This document shows positions 9,061 through 16,232 of a stretch of DNA of 64,000 nt, piece by piece. A program made the translations under genes and the position numbers. The notes under the pieces were generated by a model. It searched no databases, was not told the DNA's origin, and was given only the letters and a program-made list of their open reading frames with translations. How positions within the stretch are numbered: position 1 is the stretch's first letter; every line of letters starts with the position of its first letter. This DNA is from Rhizobium sp. NZLR1 (GTDB lineage Bacteria; Pseudomonadota; Alphaproteobacteria; Rhizobiales; Rhizobiaceae): positions 1-64,000 of the forward strand of contig NZ_CP071637.1 in assembly GCF_017357385.1 (NCBI RefSeq), read 5' to 3'.

Positions 9061-9387
9061 TCAAGCTCCGTAGGTTCGGATGCCGCCGCCGAGCCGACGG
9101 CCGAGCGGATTGATGCCGCACAGGCTGAGCCTCCCGACGATGTCGAAGAACCAGAGGTCGAGCTTGACTGTGAGCACATAGAGGATGGTGTGCAGGATGA
9201 CGAAGCAGACCGGAAACCAGAGGATCGAGCCCAAGATCATGAACACCATCAGCGAGACAAAGCATTCCGCTAGAAAATAGGTGTAGGGTATGCCCATCAC
9301 GGTCGGCGGCCGCGTGAGCGCGAGAATGACGGAATGGCACTCGATATAGTCGTCGCCACCGTCAGCAGTGCTTAGAGACCCGACCAT
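9061..9387 (-). CDS. virB3: VirB3 inner-membrane protein
   Basis: VirB3 family, 108 residues. A small inner-membrane protein that works with VirB4 in pilus assembly. It carries LALTRPPTVMGIPYTYFLAE, the family signature around the first hydrophobic segment, and a second hydrophobic stretch ILWFPVCFVILHTILYVLTV. The C-terminus INPLGRRLGGGIRTYGA resembles the end of other VirB3 proteins. Its ATG lies 2 bases after the virB2 stop. Confidence 0.93.
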   Translation of the reverse strand: MVGSLSTADGGDDYIECHSVILALTRPPTVMGIPYTYFLAECFVSLMVFMILGSILWFPVCFVILHTILYVLTVKLDLWFFDIVGRLSLCGINPLGRRLGGGIRTYGA

Positions 9388-9389
9388 GA

Positions 9390-9761
9390 TCAGGATCCGC
9401 CGCCGGCCAGGAAATCAACGAGTTCGGCGGCGGCAAACATGCCGGCAAGGCTTCCGCCCACGCGAAGCAGCGCTCCCCAGGACCAGTATCCGAAGGCTGC
9501 CGCCAGAAACATTCCGATAAAGGCGATCGCCCCGACCGAGCGGCCGAAGGGTCCGGTAAAGAATTGTACCAGCCGGTCGGCGGCGTTCTGCAACGCATCC
9601 AGATTTTGCGCAGCGGCTGGCTCAAATTGACTGATGAGGAGGATCAGGCTGGCGGTGAGGATGATGGCGGCATTGCCGATCCACTTCTGTCTCATCAGCG
9701 AGTACCAGACCGCGCGCCCGTAGACGACGAGGACCTGGATTGCAAATTCGGAACGATTCAT
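9390..9761 (-). CDS. virB2: VirB2 major pilin
   Basis: VirB2 pilin family, 123 residues as precursor. The long positively charged leader ends in a hydrophobic stretch with an AAA cleavage site before QNLDALQNAADRLVQFFTGP, leaving a mature pilin of about 70 residues. The mature part has two hydrophobic helices (SVGAIAFIGMFLAAAFGYWSW and SLAGMFAAAELVDFLAGG) separated by a short basic loop, as in conjugative pilins. The ATG overlaps the virB1 stop by 4 bases. Confidence 0.92.
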   Translation of the reverse strand: MNRSEFAIQVLVVYGRAVWYSLMRQKWIGNAAIILTASLILLISQFEPAAAQNLDALQNAADRLVQFFTGPFGRSVGAIAFIGMFLAAAFGYWSWGALLRVGGSLAGMFAAAELVDFLAGGGS

Positions 9762-10909
9762 GGGTGCACCTCTTCCTTGACGATTTTTACTGGACCGCCG
9801 AATGGGATTTCAGCGGCCTCCTTTTGGCTGCGGCGTGCCGCCACGGGCGTGCCTGAAATGGAAAAGACAAGCATTGGGGATCTAGCCCGATCAGCGCGAC
9901 CTGTAGGACGACCAGGGGCCGGGACGGACGGAGTTGCGTTGGTAGTGCTCGAAGCTGATGAAGGTGACGATGCGCCCGTGTAGTAGCCAACGACCCGCGT
10001 CACATAGTCGGCAGTCTCCTGAATCAGCGGCAAGGAATGACGCGCGTCGACGCGGGGTTCCCCGGCATTGTAGGCGGAGGCGATGAGAACCGGATTGCGA
10101 TATTTATCGATGAGGAGGCGCAGGAAGCGGGTACCGGCACGGATATTCTGCTCAGGATCCGTAAGATCGGCAGCGCCGAAAGCCTTCCCAATCTTCGGCA
10201 TGACCTGCATCAGGCCGATGGCGCCAGCGGCACTGACCAGTTCGGGATCGAAATCACCATTCTCGGCTCGCATGATCGACAGCACCCAGTTCGGATCGAC
10301 GCCCTCTTCGACGGCGATCTTTATGGCGAGCGCGGTATACTCCTGGGGCATTTGGGAGATGAGGTCAGGTCGCGCTCCGGCCGTCGCGCTGCTCTTGCGA
10401 GGCTCGCCTGCCTGGTTGACGGCCGCGCTCACCGGCTGATCATCAGCGGAAAAAACGCTGATCGACGAATATACGCCTGTTTTGGCTCCGGCACCTCCGC
10501 TCGATGCCGTGCCTCGCGGGTCAACGCTGCTTTGCATCGTGTCGACGACATCTGTTCCAAGTGGAGATAGGCTGGCCGTCATCCTATCGGCAGTGTCGGG
10601 TTCACCGACCCGCTGAGAGAAATTGCTCCAATTGATTGCCGGCGACGAGGCTGCGCTCTCCGTGGTCGTCGCGGCCACGGCAGCCAAACTCGGCTGGGTT
10701 GCCGCGAAGCCTGATCTGAAATTGTCAACAGAGCGCAGCCGATCGCCCCGCTGAGGCGGTGGCGCGGCTACGATAAACTGACCGCCCTTCCCGGTACTGG
10801 CGGTGAAAGAGGTCAGGAGGAGAACGGATGTCAGTGCAGGCCAAAAAAAAACGTGTCGCGACCATTCGGTTTGCGGTCTCTGGAGGGGAGAAAGCGGGCT
10901 GCGATCCAT
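9758..10909 (-). CDS. virB1: VirB1-type lytic transglycosylase
   Basis: About 383 residues. The ATG at 10909 (MDRSPLSPLQ) is preferred; an in-frame TTG lies 6 bases upstream. The N-terminus holds a hydrophobic segment (VFFWPALTSVLLLTSFTAS) that may be a signal or anchor. A low-complexity Ala/Ser/Thr region follows, then an SLT domain near 190-310: WVLSIMRAENGDF with catalytic Glu, GAIGLMQVMPKIGKAFGA and ASAYNAGEPRVDARHSLP. It is predicted to cut peptidoglycan locally for the secretion channel. It is the first gene of the virB run, and the operator-like palindromes at 10929-11001 lie immediately upstream. Confidence 0.87.
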   Translation of the reverse strand: MDRSPLSPLQRPQTEWSRHVFFWPALTSVLLLTSFTASTGKGGQFIVAAPPPQRGDRLRSVDNFRSGFAATQPSLAAVAATTTESAASSPAINWSNFSQRVGEPDTADRMTASLSPLGTDVVDTMQSSVDPRGTASSGGAGAKTGVYSSISVFSADDQPVSAAVNQAGEPRKSSATAGARPDLISQMPQEYTALAIKIAVEEGVDPNWVLSIMRAENGDFDPELVSAAGAIGLMQVMPKIGKAFGAADLTDPEQNIRAGTRFLRLLIDKYRNPVLIASAYNAGEPRVDARHSLPLIQETADYVTRVVGYYTGASSPSSASSTTNATPSVPAPGRPTGRADRARSPMLVFSISGTPVAARRSQKEAAEIPFGGPVKIVKEEVHP

Positions 10910-10928
10910 GGCCAAACCAGTCCATAAC

Positions 10929-11001
10929 TTATACTGCGGTATAATAGTTTGAACTGTATCCCGGCCTGAAAATCAACCGAAAAATTGCACTTGAGTATAA
11001 T
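10929..11001 (-). promoter_or_regulatory. Promoter region of virB1 with two 16-bp operator-like palindromes
   Basis: Two copies of an imperfect 16-bp palindrome, read on the gene strand as TTATACCGCAGTATAA (10929-10944) and TTATACTCAAGTGCAA (10986-11001), centres 57 bp apart. The proximal copy overlaps a plausible -10 (TATTAT) with TTCAGG 18 bases upstream, about 26 bases before the virB1 ATG, which suits a repressor site. A third copy lies upstream of the gene starting at 12295. The regulator is not identified in this window, and the promoter call is inference. Confidence 0.5.
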
Positions 11002-11046
11002 TCGTGGAGAGATTCACACTCTGCAATAAAAACTTCACATGCAACT

Positions 11047-11508
11047 TCAATCATTTAGCCGCGACCACGGGTCAGGCGTCCACCGGTATTCAAATTGTTC
11101 CCGATCGCCGAGAATTCGCGCGAGGCGAACCGCCGTGCCGCCCTTGATCAACACAGAGCCTGCATCAGCTCCTGATTGAGCCCCATAGATTCGGCACACG
11201 AAATTTGGCAACTCCCGCTGGACTCTCGGTTCGGGCCAGCACGACAATACCTGATATCGAACGTCGTCACGATCGGTCGCCAGCGCTAGCGCGAACTCTT
11301 GTACCGGGCCAAGGCGATGCCGCCCGAACTCCGTGCCATATTCCAGCTGGCACTCGACAATATTGCTTCGATAGTCTCGGCAGGCTGTGAGGCTCAGATA
11401 TACAAATGGTGGTGCTGGCGACGGCCGCGCTGGTGGCGGTAATTGCGCGCATCCCGAAAGAACGAGCGGAATGGCGAGAAGTCGCGATAGTGCTCTAGAG
11501 ATCTGCAT
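11047..11508 (-). CDS. Putative lipoprotein upstream of virB1
   Basis: About 153 residues. The start at 11508 is fixed by an AGGAGGCGG ribosome site and gives MQISRALSRLLAIPLVLSGC, a lipoprotein signal peptide with lipobox LSGC (cysteine 20). A short proline-rich linker follows (PPPARPSPAPP), then a domain with several cysteines (LTACRDYRSNIVECQLEYG, VLSCWPEPRVQ, NFVCRIYG) that could form disulphides in the periplasm. Family not recognised. It overlaps the preceding gene by 14 bases and points the same way as virB1, so it may belong to the secretion operon, possibly in surface exclusion. Confidence 0.7.
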   Translation of the reverse strand: MQISRALSRLLAIPLVLSGCAQLPPPARPSPAPPFVYLSLTACRDYRSNIVECQLEYGTEFGRHRLGPVQEFALALATDRDDVRYQVLSCWPEPRVQRELPNFVCRIYGAQSGADAGSVLIKGGTAVRLARILGDREQFEYRWTPDPWSRLND

Positions 11509-12295
11509 GATCCGCCTCCTGATGTTCCTGCTGATACCCGGCATCGCCGAGCGCTTTGAGAAAAAGATCGCGGGCAAGCGCGCAGTATGGTGACGACGCC
11601 TGCGCGAGATGAAGCTGTGTCAGCACCAATCCAAGATCGGAGACGGTTGCCACCACACTGGCCAAATCGTCGTTGACGGCGTCGCGAAGCACCTCGCGTC
11701 CGTCATGCCCTCGGACAAGAGCGGCGTAATCGTTGCGCGCGATGCTATGCCACAATTCGAGTGTACCGGTATCGCCACCTGGGCTCTCCGTGTCGCAGAC
11801 GAGCACAACCGCGTAGTCGGGATAAGGGAAGTCGGTTTCCTCGATCGATGTGCCGCCGTGAAACTCTGTCAGGACCGCGTTCGACGCGACGATCAGCAGC
11901 CGTTCGTTCACGAGCAGCCGCCTCTGCCCTAAACGGACGAAACCATTCATCACTGAAGACCGGATTGTGGACGGCGGGAGACCCTCGGCGCAATGCTCAC
12001 AAATCGGCATCAAGCAATCGTTCCTGAAAGCGAACATGCTATGGAAGCGGTTGATGACGAACCGCTCGATATTTTGAGTTCGACCGCTCAGCGTTTCGAC
12101 AAATGCAAACCCGTCCAGCGAAGCCGGGGGCTTCGTCAGGATATCGTGTTCGGCGGAGTCGGCGGGATCTCCGATCAAGCTCAACGGACCCACAACGATG
12201 CCGGCAGATCTCGTTTGCGCGCCGCAGCTCGGGCAGTCGACGCAAAGCGGGACCTTGTACCATTCCTTGGTCAGAAGAAATCGGCTGTGTGTCAT
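11495..12295 (-). CDS. Hypothetical protein with Cys-pair motifs, upstream of the T4SS operon
   Basis: 266 residues, family not recognised. Near the N-terminus it has CVDCPSCGAQ, and later CEHCAEG, a spacing compatible with one bound zinc. The middle part holds LLIVASNAVLTEFHGG and DYAVVLVCDTESPGGDTGTL, suggesting an alpha/beta fold; no signal peptide or membrane segment is evident. It is the first gene of the leftward run leading into the lipoprotein and virB genes. The third operator-like palindrome sits 78 bases upstream of its ATG, which suggests joint control with virB. Confidence 0.6.
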   Translation of the reverse strand: MTHSRFLLTKEWYKVPLCVDCPSCGAQTRSAGIVVGPLSLIGDPADSAEHDILTKPPASLDGFAFVETLSGRTQNIERFVINRFHSMFAFRNDCLMPICEHCAEGLPPSTIRSSVMNGFVRLGQRRLLVNERLLIVASNAVLTEFHGGTSIEETDFPYPDYAVVLVCDTESPGGDTGTLELWHSIARNDYAALVRGHDGREVLRDAVNDDLASVVATVSDLGLVLTQLHLAQASSPYCALARDLFLKALGDAGYQQEHQEADHADL

Positions 12296-12372
12296 CGAAA
12301 CCGTGCGTTCATCAAACGGGGTATGGCAGCCGGAACGGCCGGGCAGAGGGCGAAAACTAGCGTCGCGTGAAA

Positions 12373-12388
12373 TTATACTTCAGTGTAA
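12373..12388 (-). promoter_or_regulatory. Third operator-like palindrome
   Basis: TTACACTGAAGTATAA on the gene strand, 78 bases upstream of the gene starting at 12295. It fits the same pattern (TTAYAC, four bases, GTRYAA) as the two sites before virB1. The occurrence of this site only before the two leftward transcription units of the secretion region suggests one plasmid regulator controls both. Confidence 0.45.
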
Positions 12389-12534
12389 TTATTTGCAACC
12401 GGCAGAGCCCGAACCCTGCCGCTTTGCTCGAATCCGTCGTGCAGTAGAGTCGCTCTCATGACTCGTGAAAGGTGCGTTTGTTGGCGGGACGTGGATAGAT
12501 TTCATCCCCGATGCCAATTGCCTAAAAAACCATC

Positions 12535-12915
12535 CGGCAGATCGGCGTTTCCCCTATTCGTTCATTCGCACAATCACCTATTCGCCGAGTCACGCATGCA
12601 CTCAGTCGCCGAACCGCCCATTCACTCATCCGCCGACACGCTCATACGCTTGTTCGCTCATAGGCCGATTTACCCAGTTACCTAATTCGTCATTCGGTGG
12701 ATCGGCGCGGCACCTATTCGCCAGCTTGCGCAAACACCTATTCGCCGATTCACACATGCGCTGATTCGCCGAGCGGCTTATTCGCTCAAAGACCGATGCG
12801 CTCAGACCCCTGTTCGCTGATCGGCAATCCGCCCATCCACCTAATTGCTCGATCGGCGGATCGGCATTTCGGCTATTCGCTCATTCGCGCATTCACCTAT
12901 TCGCTGAAAATCTGT
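12535..12915. repeat. Degenerate short-period repeat tract
   Basis: A gene-free stretch built from imperfect copies of words such as CCTATTCGCC, GATTCGCCGA and TCATTCGCTCA, recurring every 10-12 bases or multiples of that, for about 380 bp. Open frames across it translate to low-complexity Phe/Ala/His/Pro/Ile strings that look like by-products of the repeat. It lies between the secretion operon and the palindromes near 13.05-13.22 kb, a position compatible with a protein-binding or bent-DNA role at a transfer origin. Copies are too divergent and too closely spaced for a CRISPR array. Confidence 0.6.
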
Positions 12916-13042
12916 TGTTCCCGATCGCGTCCGGCGGTTGGCCGGCGCCTCTTCGCTGTGCTGTCTTGTCTCTGGATCGACGGGGAATTGGACGATGCCA
13001 CCGTCGCCCGCTCGCGCTAGCGACAATCGCCCCTCGGGCGAA

Positions 13043-13220
13043 ATAGGCTATTGGTATACCAATAGCCTATCCTGCCATCTCTAACCAATCGGCTTGGCCA
13101 CCGTGCCCGAGGCGCCGATGCTGTTGCGAGTCGTTTGACAAAGCAACAGCGATCACAGGCTCGAGCCTGTGATCCGCGCCGGAGGAACAGCACGGTGGCC
13201 AAGCCGATTGGTTAGAGATG
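13043..13220 (+). other. oriT: Candidate origin of transfer (oriT) with P-type nick core and nested palindromes
   Basis: Non-coding. A perfect 28-bp palindrome (13043-13070, centred on GGTATACC) runs directly into CCTATCCTGCC. That is the YATCCTG/Y core cut by P-type relaxases such as RP4 TraI and VirD2 at T-DNA borders; the predicted nick is after 13074. A perfect 31-bp inverted repeat starts two bases later (13076-13106) with its partner at 13190-13220. Between the arms lie an 8-bp stem (13120-13127 with 13143-13150) and a perfect 24-bp palindrome (13151-13174). Position beside the virB operon fits an oriT. The function is inferred; the core motif also occurs by chance inside virB6 and virB8. 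Confidence 0.55.
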
Positions 13221-13595
13221 CTGAAGCGAGCCGTCGTCGTGAGCAGTCGAGAGAACCGGCACCGGAGGTGACGGGTATCGACGACATCCGAACGATGAGA
13301 CGGCGAGCGCCCCGCAGGAGAGGACGAGCACCTGGAGCGGATGCCCGAAACATGAGGGCGTAGCGCAAGGTACTCGTCCTCTCCGTCTTGTTTGGGGAAG
13401 TCGCGGCAGCGTCCGCCCACCGGCCCGAAAGGCCGGGCGGGTCTCGACCCGCACCACAGGGAGAGGGGAGTTTGAGGGGAGAGGCGGCAAGTCTTTCTCC
13501 TCAAGACCGTGCGCAGTCTCGATGCCTGCAAGCGGTCAAGCCAAGGCAAAAGACGAAAGGGGAGAGGCGGCTCCGCCGCCTCTCACCCTGCAACC
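13221..13595. other. Non-coding stretch ending in a GC hairpin
   Basis: No convincing gene. It contains a GC-rich stem around 13417-13442 (ACCGGCCCGAAAGGCCGG) and a perfect 10-bp stem with a 3-base loop at 13562-13584 (GAGAGGCGGC, TCC, GCCGCCTCTC). The latter lies just past the stop of the leftward gene at 13596 and may end its transcript, although no T-run follows. An open frame across 13067-13549 on the minus strand is rejected because it spans the palindromes and has a composition unlike protein. Confidence 0.4.
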
Positions 13596-14078
13596 TCAAT
13601 CGTAGACGACGCGCGCAACGCTGATGGCGATGCCTGTTTCCCGCGTAATATCGCGGATGATCGCAGCGAGGGGACCGAGTTCGCCGTCGCTGAGAGGGAC
13701 CGTTGTCGGATAGCGGATCTCGATGCCGTTGCAGTCTGCCGACAGTGTGTTGTGCCACTCGCCGCCGTTGACCCGATATTCGTCGGTGTCATAATCGATC
13801 TCCAGCTCATCAAGCAGGACGATCGTCCGACGTGCGAGGATTTCCTCCTCACCCTGAAGCTGGCACGACAGCGTGCCCTCTGGATCGTCCGCAGTAAGCA
13901 GTTCACGCTGCAGATCCATAATGTGGCGTGTCGCGTGGATCGCTCCATCGAGGCCGGTGAGCAGCCGGTCGTGGACCGTCTTTGAGAATTCATCCTCGCA
14001 ACCGATACGATTGGCGCTGACGAGAAGTCTGAAGCCGGCGAGCGCGGCATAGAACATGAGAAAGTTGAAATTAGACAT
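13596..14078 (-). CDS. Conserved-looking hypothetical protein, 160 residues
   Basis: Start at 14078 is set by an AGGAGGC ribosome site. The protein opens MSNFNFLMFYAALAGFRLLV and continues with DEFSKTVHDRLLTGLDGAIHATRHIMDLQRELLTADDPEG, a helical stretch. It ends in an acidic region around LLDELEIDYDTDEYRVNGGEWHNTL. No enzyme motif, signal peptide or zinc site is seen and I do not recognise the family. It is the first gene beyond the putative transfer origin and is preceded by leader element A (14130-14248), shared with the 54-residue gene at 14944-15108. Confidence 0.65.
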   Translation of the reverse strand: MSNFNFLMFYAALAGFRLLVSANRIGCEDEFSKTVHDRLLTGLDGAIHATRHIMDLQRELLTADDPEGTLSCQLQGEEEILARRTIVLLDELEIDYDTDEYRVNGGEWHNTLSADCNGIEIRYPTTVPLSDGELGPLAAIIRDITRETGIAISVARVVYD

Positions 14079-14129
14079 AAGAAGCCTCCTTTTCGTTCTG
14101 ACGAGAAGGAGCCCGCATTGGCGACCCAA

Positions 14130-14248
14130 GGGGTCAGGGATCGCGAAAGCGACCGCCAGCGGCGGCGAGCGGAGGAACCGATTTTTTCGTCGTGTCGCGT
14201 CAGCGGCGCGGCGGAAAAATTGGAGGGGCCGCGATGTCCTTGAGGCCG
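14130..14248 (-). promoter_or_regulatory. Shared leader element, copy A
   Basis: A 119-bp non-coding segment 52 bases upstream of the 160-residue gene. Reading the plus strand, it shares ordered blocks with copy B at 15163-15279: GGGGTCA.GGATCGCG, AGCGACCG, an AACCGATTTT/AGCCGATTTT block, an AAAATTGG block, and TCCTTGAGGCCG at the end. Spacing is conserved within 2 bases overall. This implies duplication or common control. Whether it acts as DNA (promoter) or as an untranslated RNA leader cannot be told. The rest of the gap to 14578 shows nothing beyond the upstream region of the WGR gene. Confidence 0.5.
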
Positions 14249-14578
14249 CCGGGGCGAATGCGACAATAGGAAGTCAGAGAGAGATAGACCACGGCGCCGG
14301 CAGGCGCCGTGACCGTTTGCCGAGCGCAGCCGGCCCTGCAGCCTTTCCGCTTCCCCTGACGCCCGACAATCACGCTACGGCGCGGAAACCGCGAGAGGGG
14401 CGTGACCCGAATGGGCGGAGACCGCCTACGGGCTCCGTGAGCGAAAGTGAATAGCACCGTCCGCCGCAAGCGGCTCGCCCCGGTCATGCACCAATCATCA
14501 TCGCCGTGAATCAATCAACACCGGCCGATTCAAATATGTCGTTGGACGCAAAGACTTCCGTGTCCGATTCTGTGTTCC

Positions 14579-14848
14579 ATGATCGCGCAGCCCTACCAGC
14601 TTTATGTCGAACGCACGGACGCAAGGAAGAACATGGCGCGCTACTATGCGATGTCGATCGAGCCCAACCTGTTCGGCGAAGCCTGTCTGATCCGCCGATG
14701 GGGCCGCCTCGGTGCCAGAGGCCAAAGACTGATCCATCATTTCGAGACGGAAGAGGAAGCGGTTGGACTCTTCCTCCGGCTCCTGCGGCAGAAGCGGAGG
14801 CGCGGCTACGGTCCGAGATCACGTTTGCCGCGAGAGGTGATTGCTTGA
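14579..14848 (+). CDS. WGR domain protein
   Basis: 89 residues, almost entirely one WGR domain: RYYAMSIEPNLFGEACLIRRWGRLGARGQRLIHHF, with the signature Trp-Gly-Arg and the following EEEAVGLFLRLLRQKRRRGY helix. In larger proteins (PARP family, bacterial MolR-type proteins) WGR domains bind nucleic acid ends or nicks. Stand-alone WGR proteins are common on rhizobial plasmids, with unknown role. An internal ATG (MARYYAMSIE) is an alternative start. It is one of few rightward genes in this block. Confidence 0.85.
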   Translation: MIAQPYQLYVERTDARKNMARYYAMSIEPNLFGEACLIRRWGRLGARGQRLIHHFETEEEAVGLFLRLLRQKRRRGYGPRSRLPREVIA

Positions 14849-14943
14849 TCGATGGCGGATGAAGGGACGGCCAAGCGATGCTTCGGGCGTGACGCGCCGG
14901 TCGACCCGGCGCGTCAGGCCAGGCGACATGGCAAAAGCCACCC

Positions 14944-15108
14944 TCAGAAGGGTGGCTCGGCGTCGATTGCGCCTTCCTGCTCTGCGGTGATCACGGCCAG
15001 TTCGGCGCGTGCTAGCTCCAGCTCGGACTCGATCTCGCGGCGCTCCACTAGGTCGATTGCTTCGCGCAGTTCCAGCCGAAGCTCTTCAATGTGTTGTTCC
15101 AGAAGCAT
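14944..15108 (-). CDS. Small acidic coiled-coil protein, 54 residues
   Basis: A short gene with AAGGAG 6 bases before its ATG at 15108. The product (MLLEQHIEELRLELREAIDL, then VERREIESELELARAELAVI) is a continuous charged helix with leucine spacing suited to a coiled coil, and ends EGAIDAEPPF. Function unknown. Leader element B precedes it. The coupling of a good ribosome site, a helix-forming composition and the shared leader argues that it is real despite its size. Confidence 0.65.
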   Translation of the reverse strand: MLLEQHIEELRLELREAIDLVERREIESELELARAELAVITAEQEGAIDAEPPF

Positions 15109-15162
15109 CGTCGTCTCCTTGACGTTTGTGAAAGACGACCGTCGCGGTCATGGGGGCGTGGC

Positions 15163-15279
15163 GGGGTCAAGGATCGCGCCAGCGACCGGCGGAGCCGGCG
15201 CGTGGGGGAGCCGATTTTGTTGGAGCGCAGGGAACCGGAGCGGAGGCAAAATTGGGGGCACCGCTCGTCCTTGAGGCCG
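15163..15279 (-). promoter_or_regulatory. Shared leader element, copy B
   Basis: A 117-bp non-coding segment 55 bases upstream of the 54-residue gene, matching copy A at 14130-14248 in the same orientation and almost the same distance to the start codon. The best conserved blocks are at both ends (GGGGTCA.GGATCGCG and TCCTTGAGGCCG). A regulatory role is inferred from duplication and placement only. Confidence 0.5.
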
Positions 15280-15504
15280 TCATGCACCCATGACACCCTC
15301 AGACGGACTGAGCAGACATTTCCTCTCCGTATCGCACCCGAAACCGAAGGCGGGCTCGATGCCTGTCTTCGGGTTATCTGACATGTCGCAGGTGAATAAC
15401 TGTGGAGATCCCAGAGTTTCCGGGCCATTTGGAGCAGCGTGTCGATGACAGTTCCGGTCGGCAATGGCAGGGATTCCGGGTCAAACACAATGCGGAGACG
15501 TAAA

Positions 15505-15783
15505 ATGACCACCACCAATGAAATCGCCGACAAGATTGCAGGCGAGCACGGCCTTACAAAGGTTCAGGGAAAAGCCATCGTCGAGGCGGTCATCGCCTCG
15601 ATCACCGCGGCGGCGGTGGCCGGCAACGAGACCTCCCTCCCCGGCTTCGGCAAGTTCAAAGTCAAAGAAACGCCGGAGCGCGAGGCGCGTAACCCGTCGA
15701 CCGGCGCGGCCATCAAGGTTGCGGCGGCGAAGAAGCTCAGCTTCCAGCCGGCCAAGGCACTGAAGGATGCGCTTAACAAGTAA
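15505..15783 (+). CDS. HU-family DNA-binding protein
   Basis: 92 residues, the length of HU/IHF proteins. It opens MTTTNEIADKIAGEHGLTKV and carries LPGFGKFKVKETPEREARNP, then STGAAIKVAAAKKLSFQPAK, matching the HU beta-arm region and its conserved GFG.F and RNP...G motifs. HU dimers bend DNA non-specifically and assist replication, recombination and relaxosome assembly. GGAG lies 12 bases before the ATG at 15505. It is rightward, unlike most neighbours, and ends at a strong hairpin shared with the converging DUF736 gene. Confidence 0.92.
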   Translation: MTTTNEIADKIAGEHGLTKVQGKAIVEAVIASITAAAVAGNETSLPGFGKFKVKETPEREARNPSTGAAIKVAAAKKLSFQPAKALKDALNK

Positions 15784-15791
15784 CAGGACGA

Positions 15792-15818
15792 AAGCCCCGC
15801 TCTGATCGAGCGGGGCTT
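15792..15818. terminator. Bidirectional hairpin terminator
   Basis: A perfect 11-bp stem (AAGCCCCGCTC, loop TGATC, GAGCGGGGCTT) lies between the converging HU gene (stop at 15783) and DUF736 gene (stop at 15831). A-rich and T-rich ends on both sides suit termination in either direction, although the T-tract is short. Confidence 0.75.
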
Positions 15819-15830
15819 CTGGTTAGACGA

Positions 15831-16142
15831 TCAGCGGCGAGTGCTGCGCGACCAGATGAGCTGCAGGCCTTCCTGACCCTGAACCTCGGTCAACGTCGCG
15901 TAGATCGGGGCGGGGAAGCTCGGGTCGTCGAGCTTGACCGAGATGTAGTCGCGCTCGCTCTCGCGGGCCTGCTTCTGCCAGCCGGCGCCGAATTCGACAT
16001 TGCCGGCCAGCACCCTGAAATCCGGTGCGTCGTCGGAGGACCGTTCGACGCGGACGATCTTGGCCTTGACGTTGAGGTTGAGGGTCTTGATGGTGCCGGA
16101 AAAGCCGTTTTCGGAAGCGGTGAAAGAGCCGATGGTTGCCAT
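15831..16142 (-). CDS. DUF736 family protein
   Basis: 103 residues. The start [20 protein letters not shown] at 16142 is the standard opening of DUF736 proteins. [20 protein letters not shown] and [19 protein letters not shown] are also typical. The family is small, usually encoded near conjugation genes of alphaproteobacterial plasmids and integrative elements; its molecular role is not known to me. The long untranslated region upstream includes a 25-bp word shared with the ardC leader. Confidence 0.88.
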   Translation of the reverse strand: MATIGSFTASENGFSGTIKTLNLNVKAKIVRVERSSDDAPDFRVLAGNVEFGAGWQKQARESERDYISVKLDDPSFPAPIYATLTEVQGQEGLQLIWSRSTRR

Positions 16143-16232
16143 TGTCGTGATCCTTTTCAGTTGCTCGGGCCGCGTCCATCGCGGCCTCGATGGCTGTCGA
16201 TCAGACCGGGGGCGATTGGCCCGCACCTGCAA

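Noticed and set aside
8260..9273. 337-residue plus-strand frame opposite virB4
   Set aside because: Antisense shadow of virB4 and virB3; composition (Asp/Arg/His-rich) not protein-like.
12535..12915. CRISPR array
   Set aside because: Repeats are too short, divergent and tightly packed, with no uniform spacers and no cas genes nearby.
12458..13020. Overlapping short frames rich in Phe, His, Ala and Pro
   Set aside because: They are translations of the degenerate repeat tract in several frames at once.
13067..13549. 160-residue minus-strand frame across the palindromes
   Set aside because: It spans perfect inverted repeats, is Arg/Ser/Cys-rich and matches no family.
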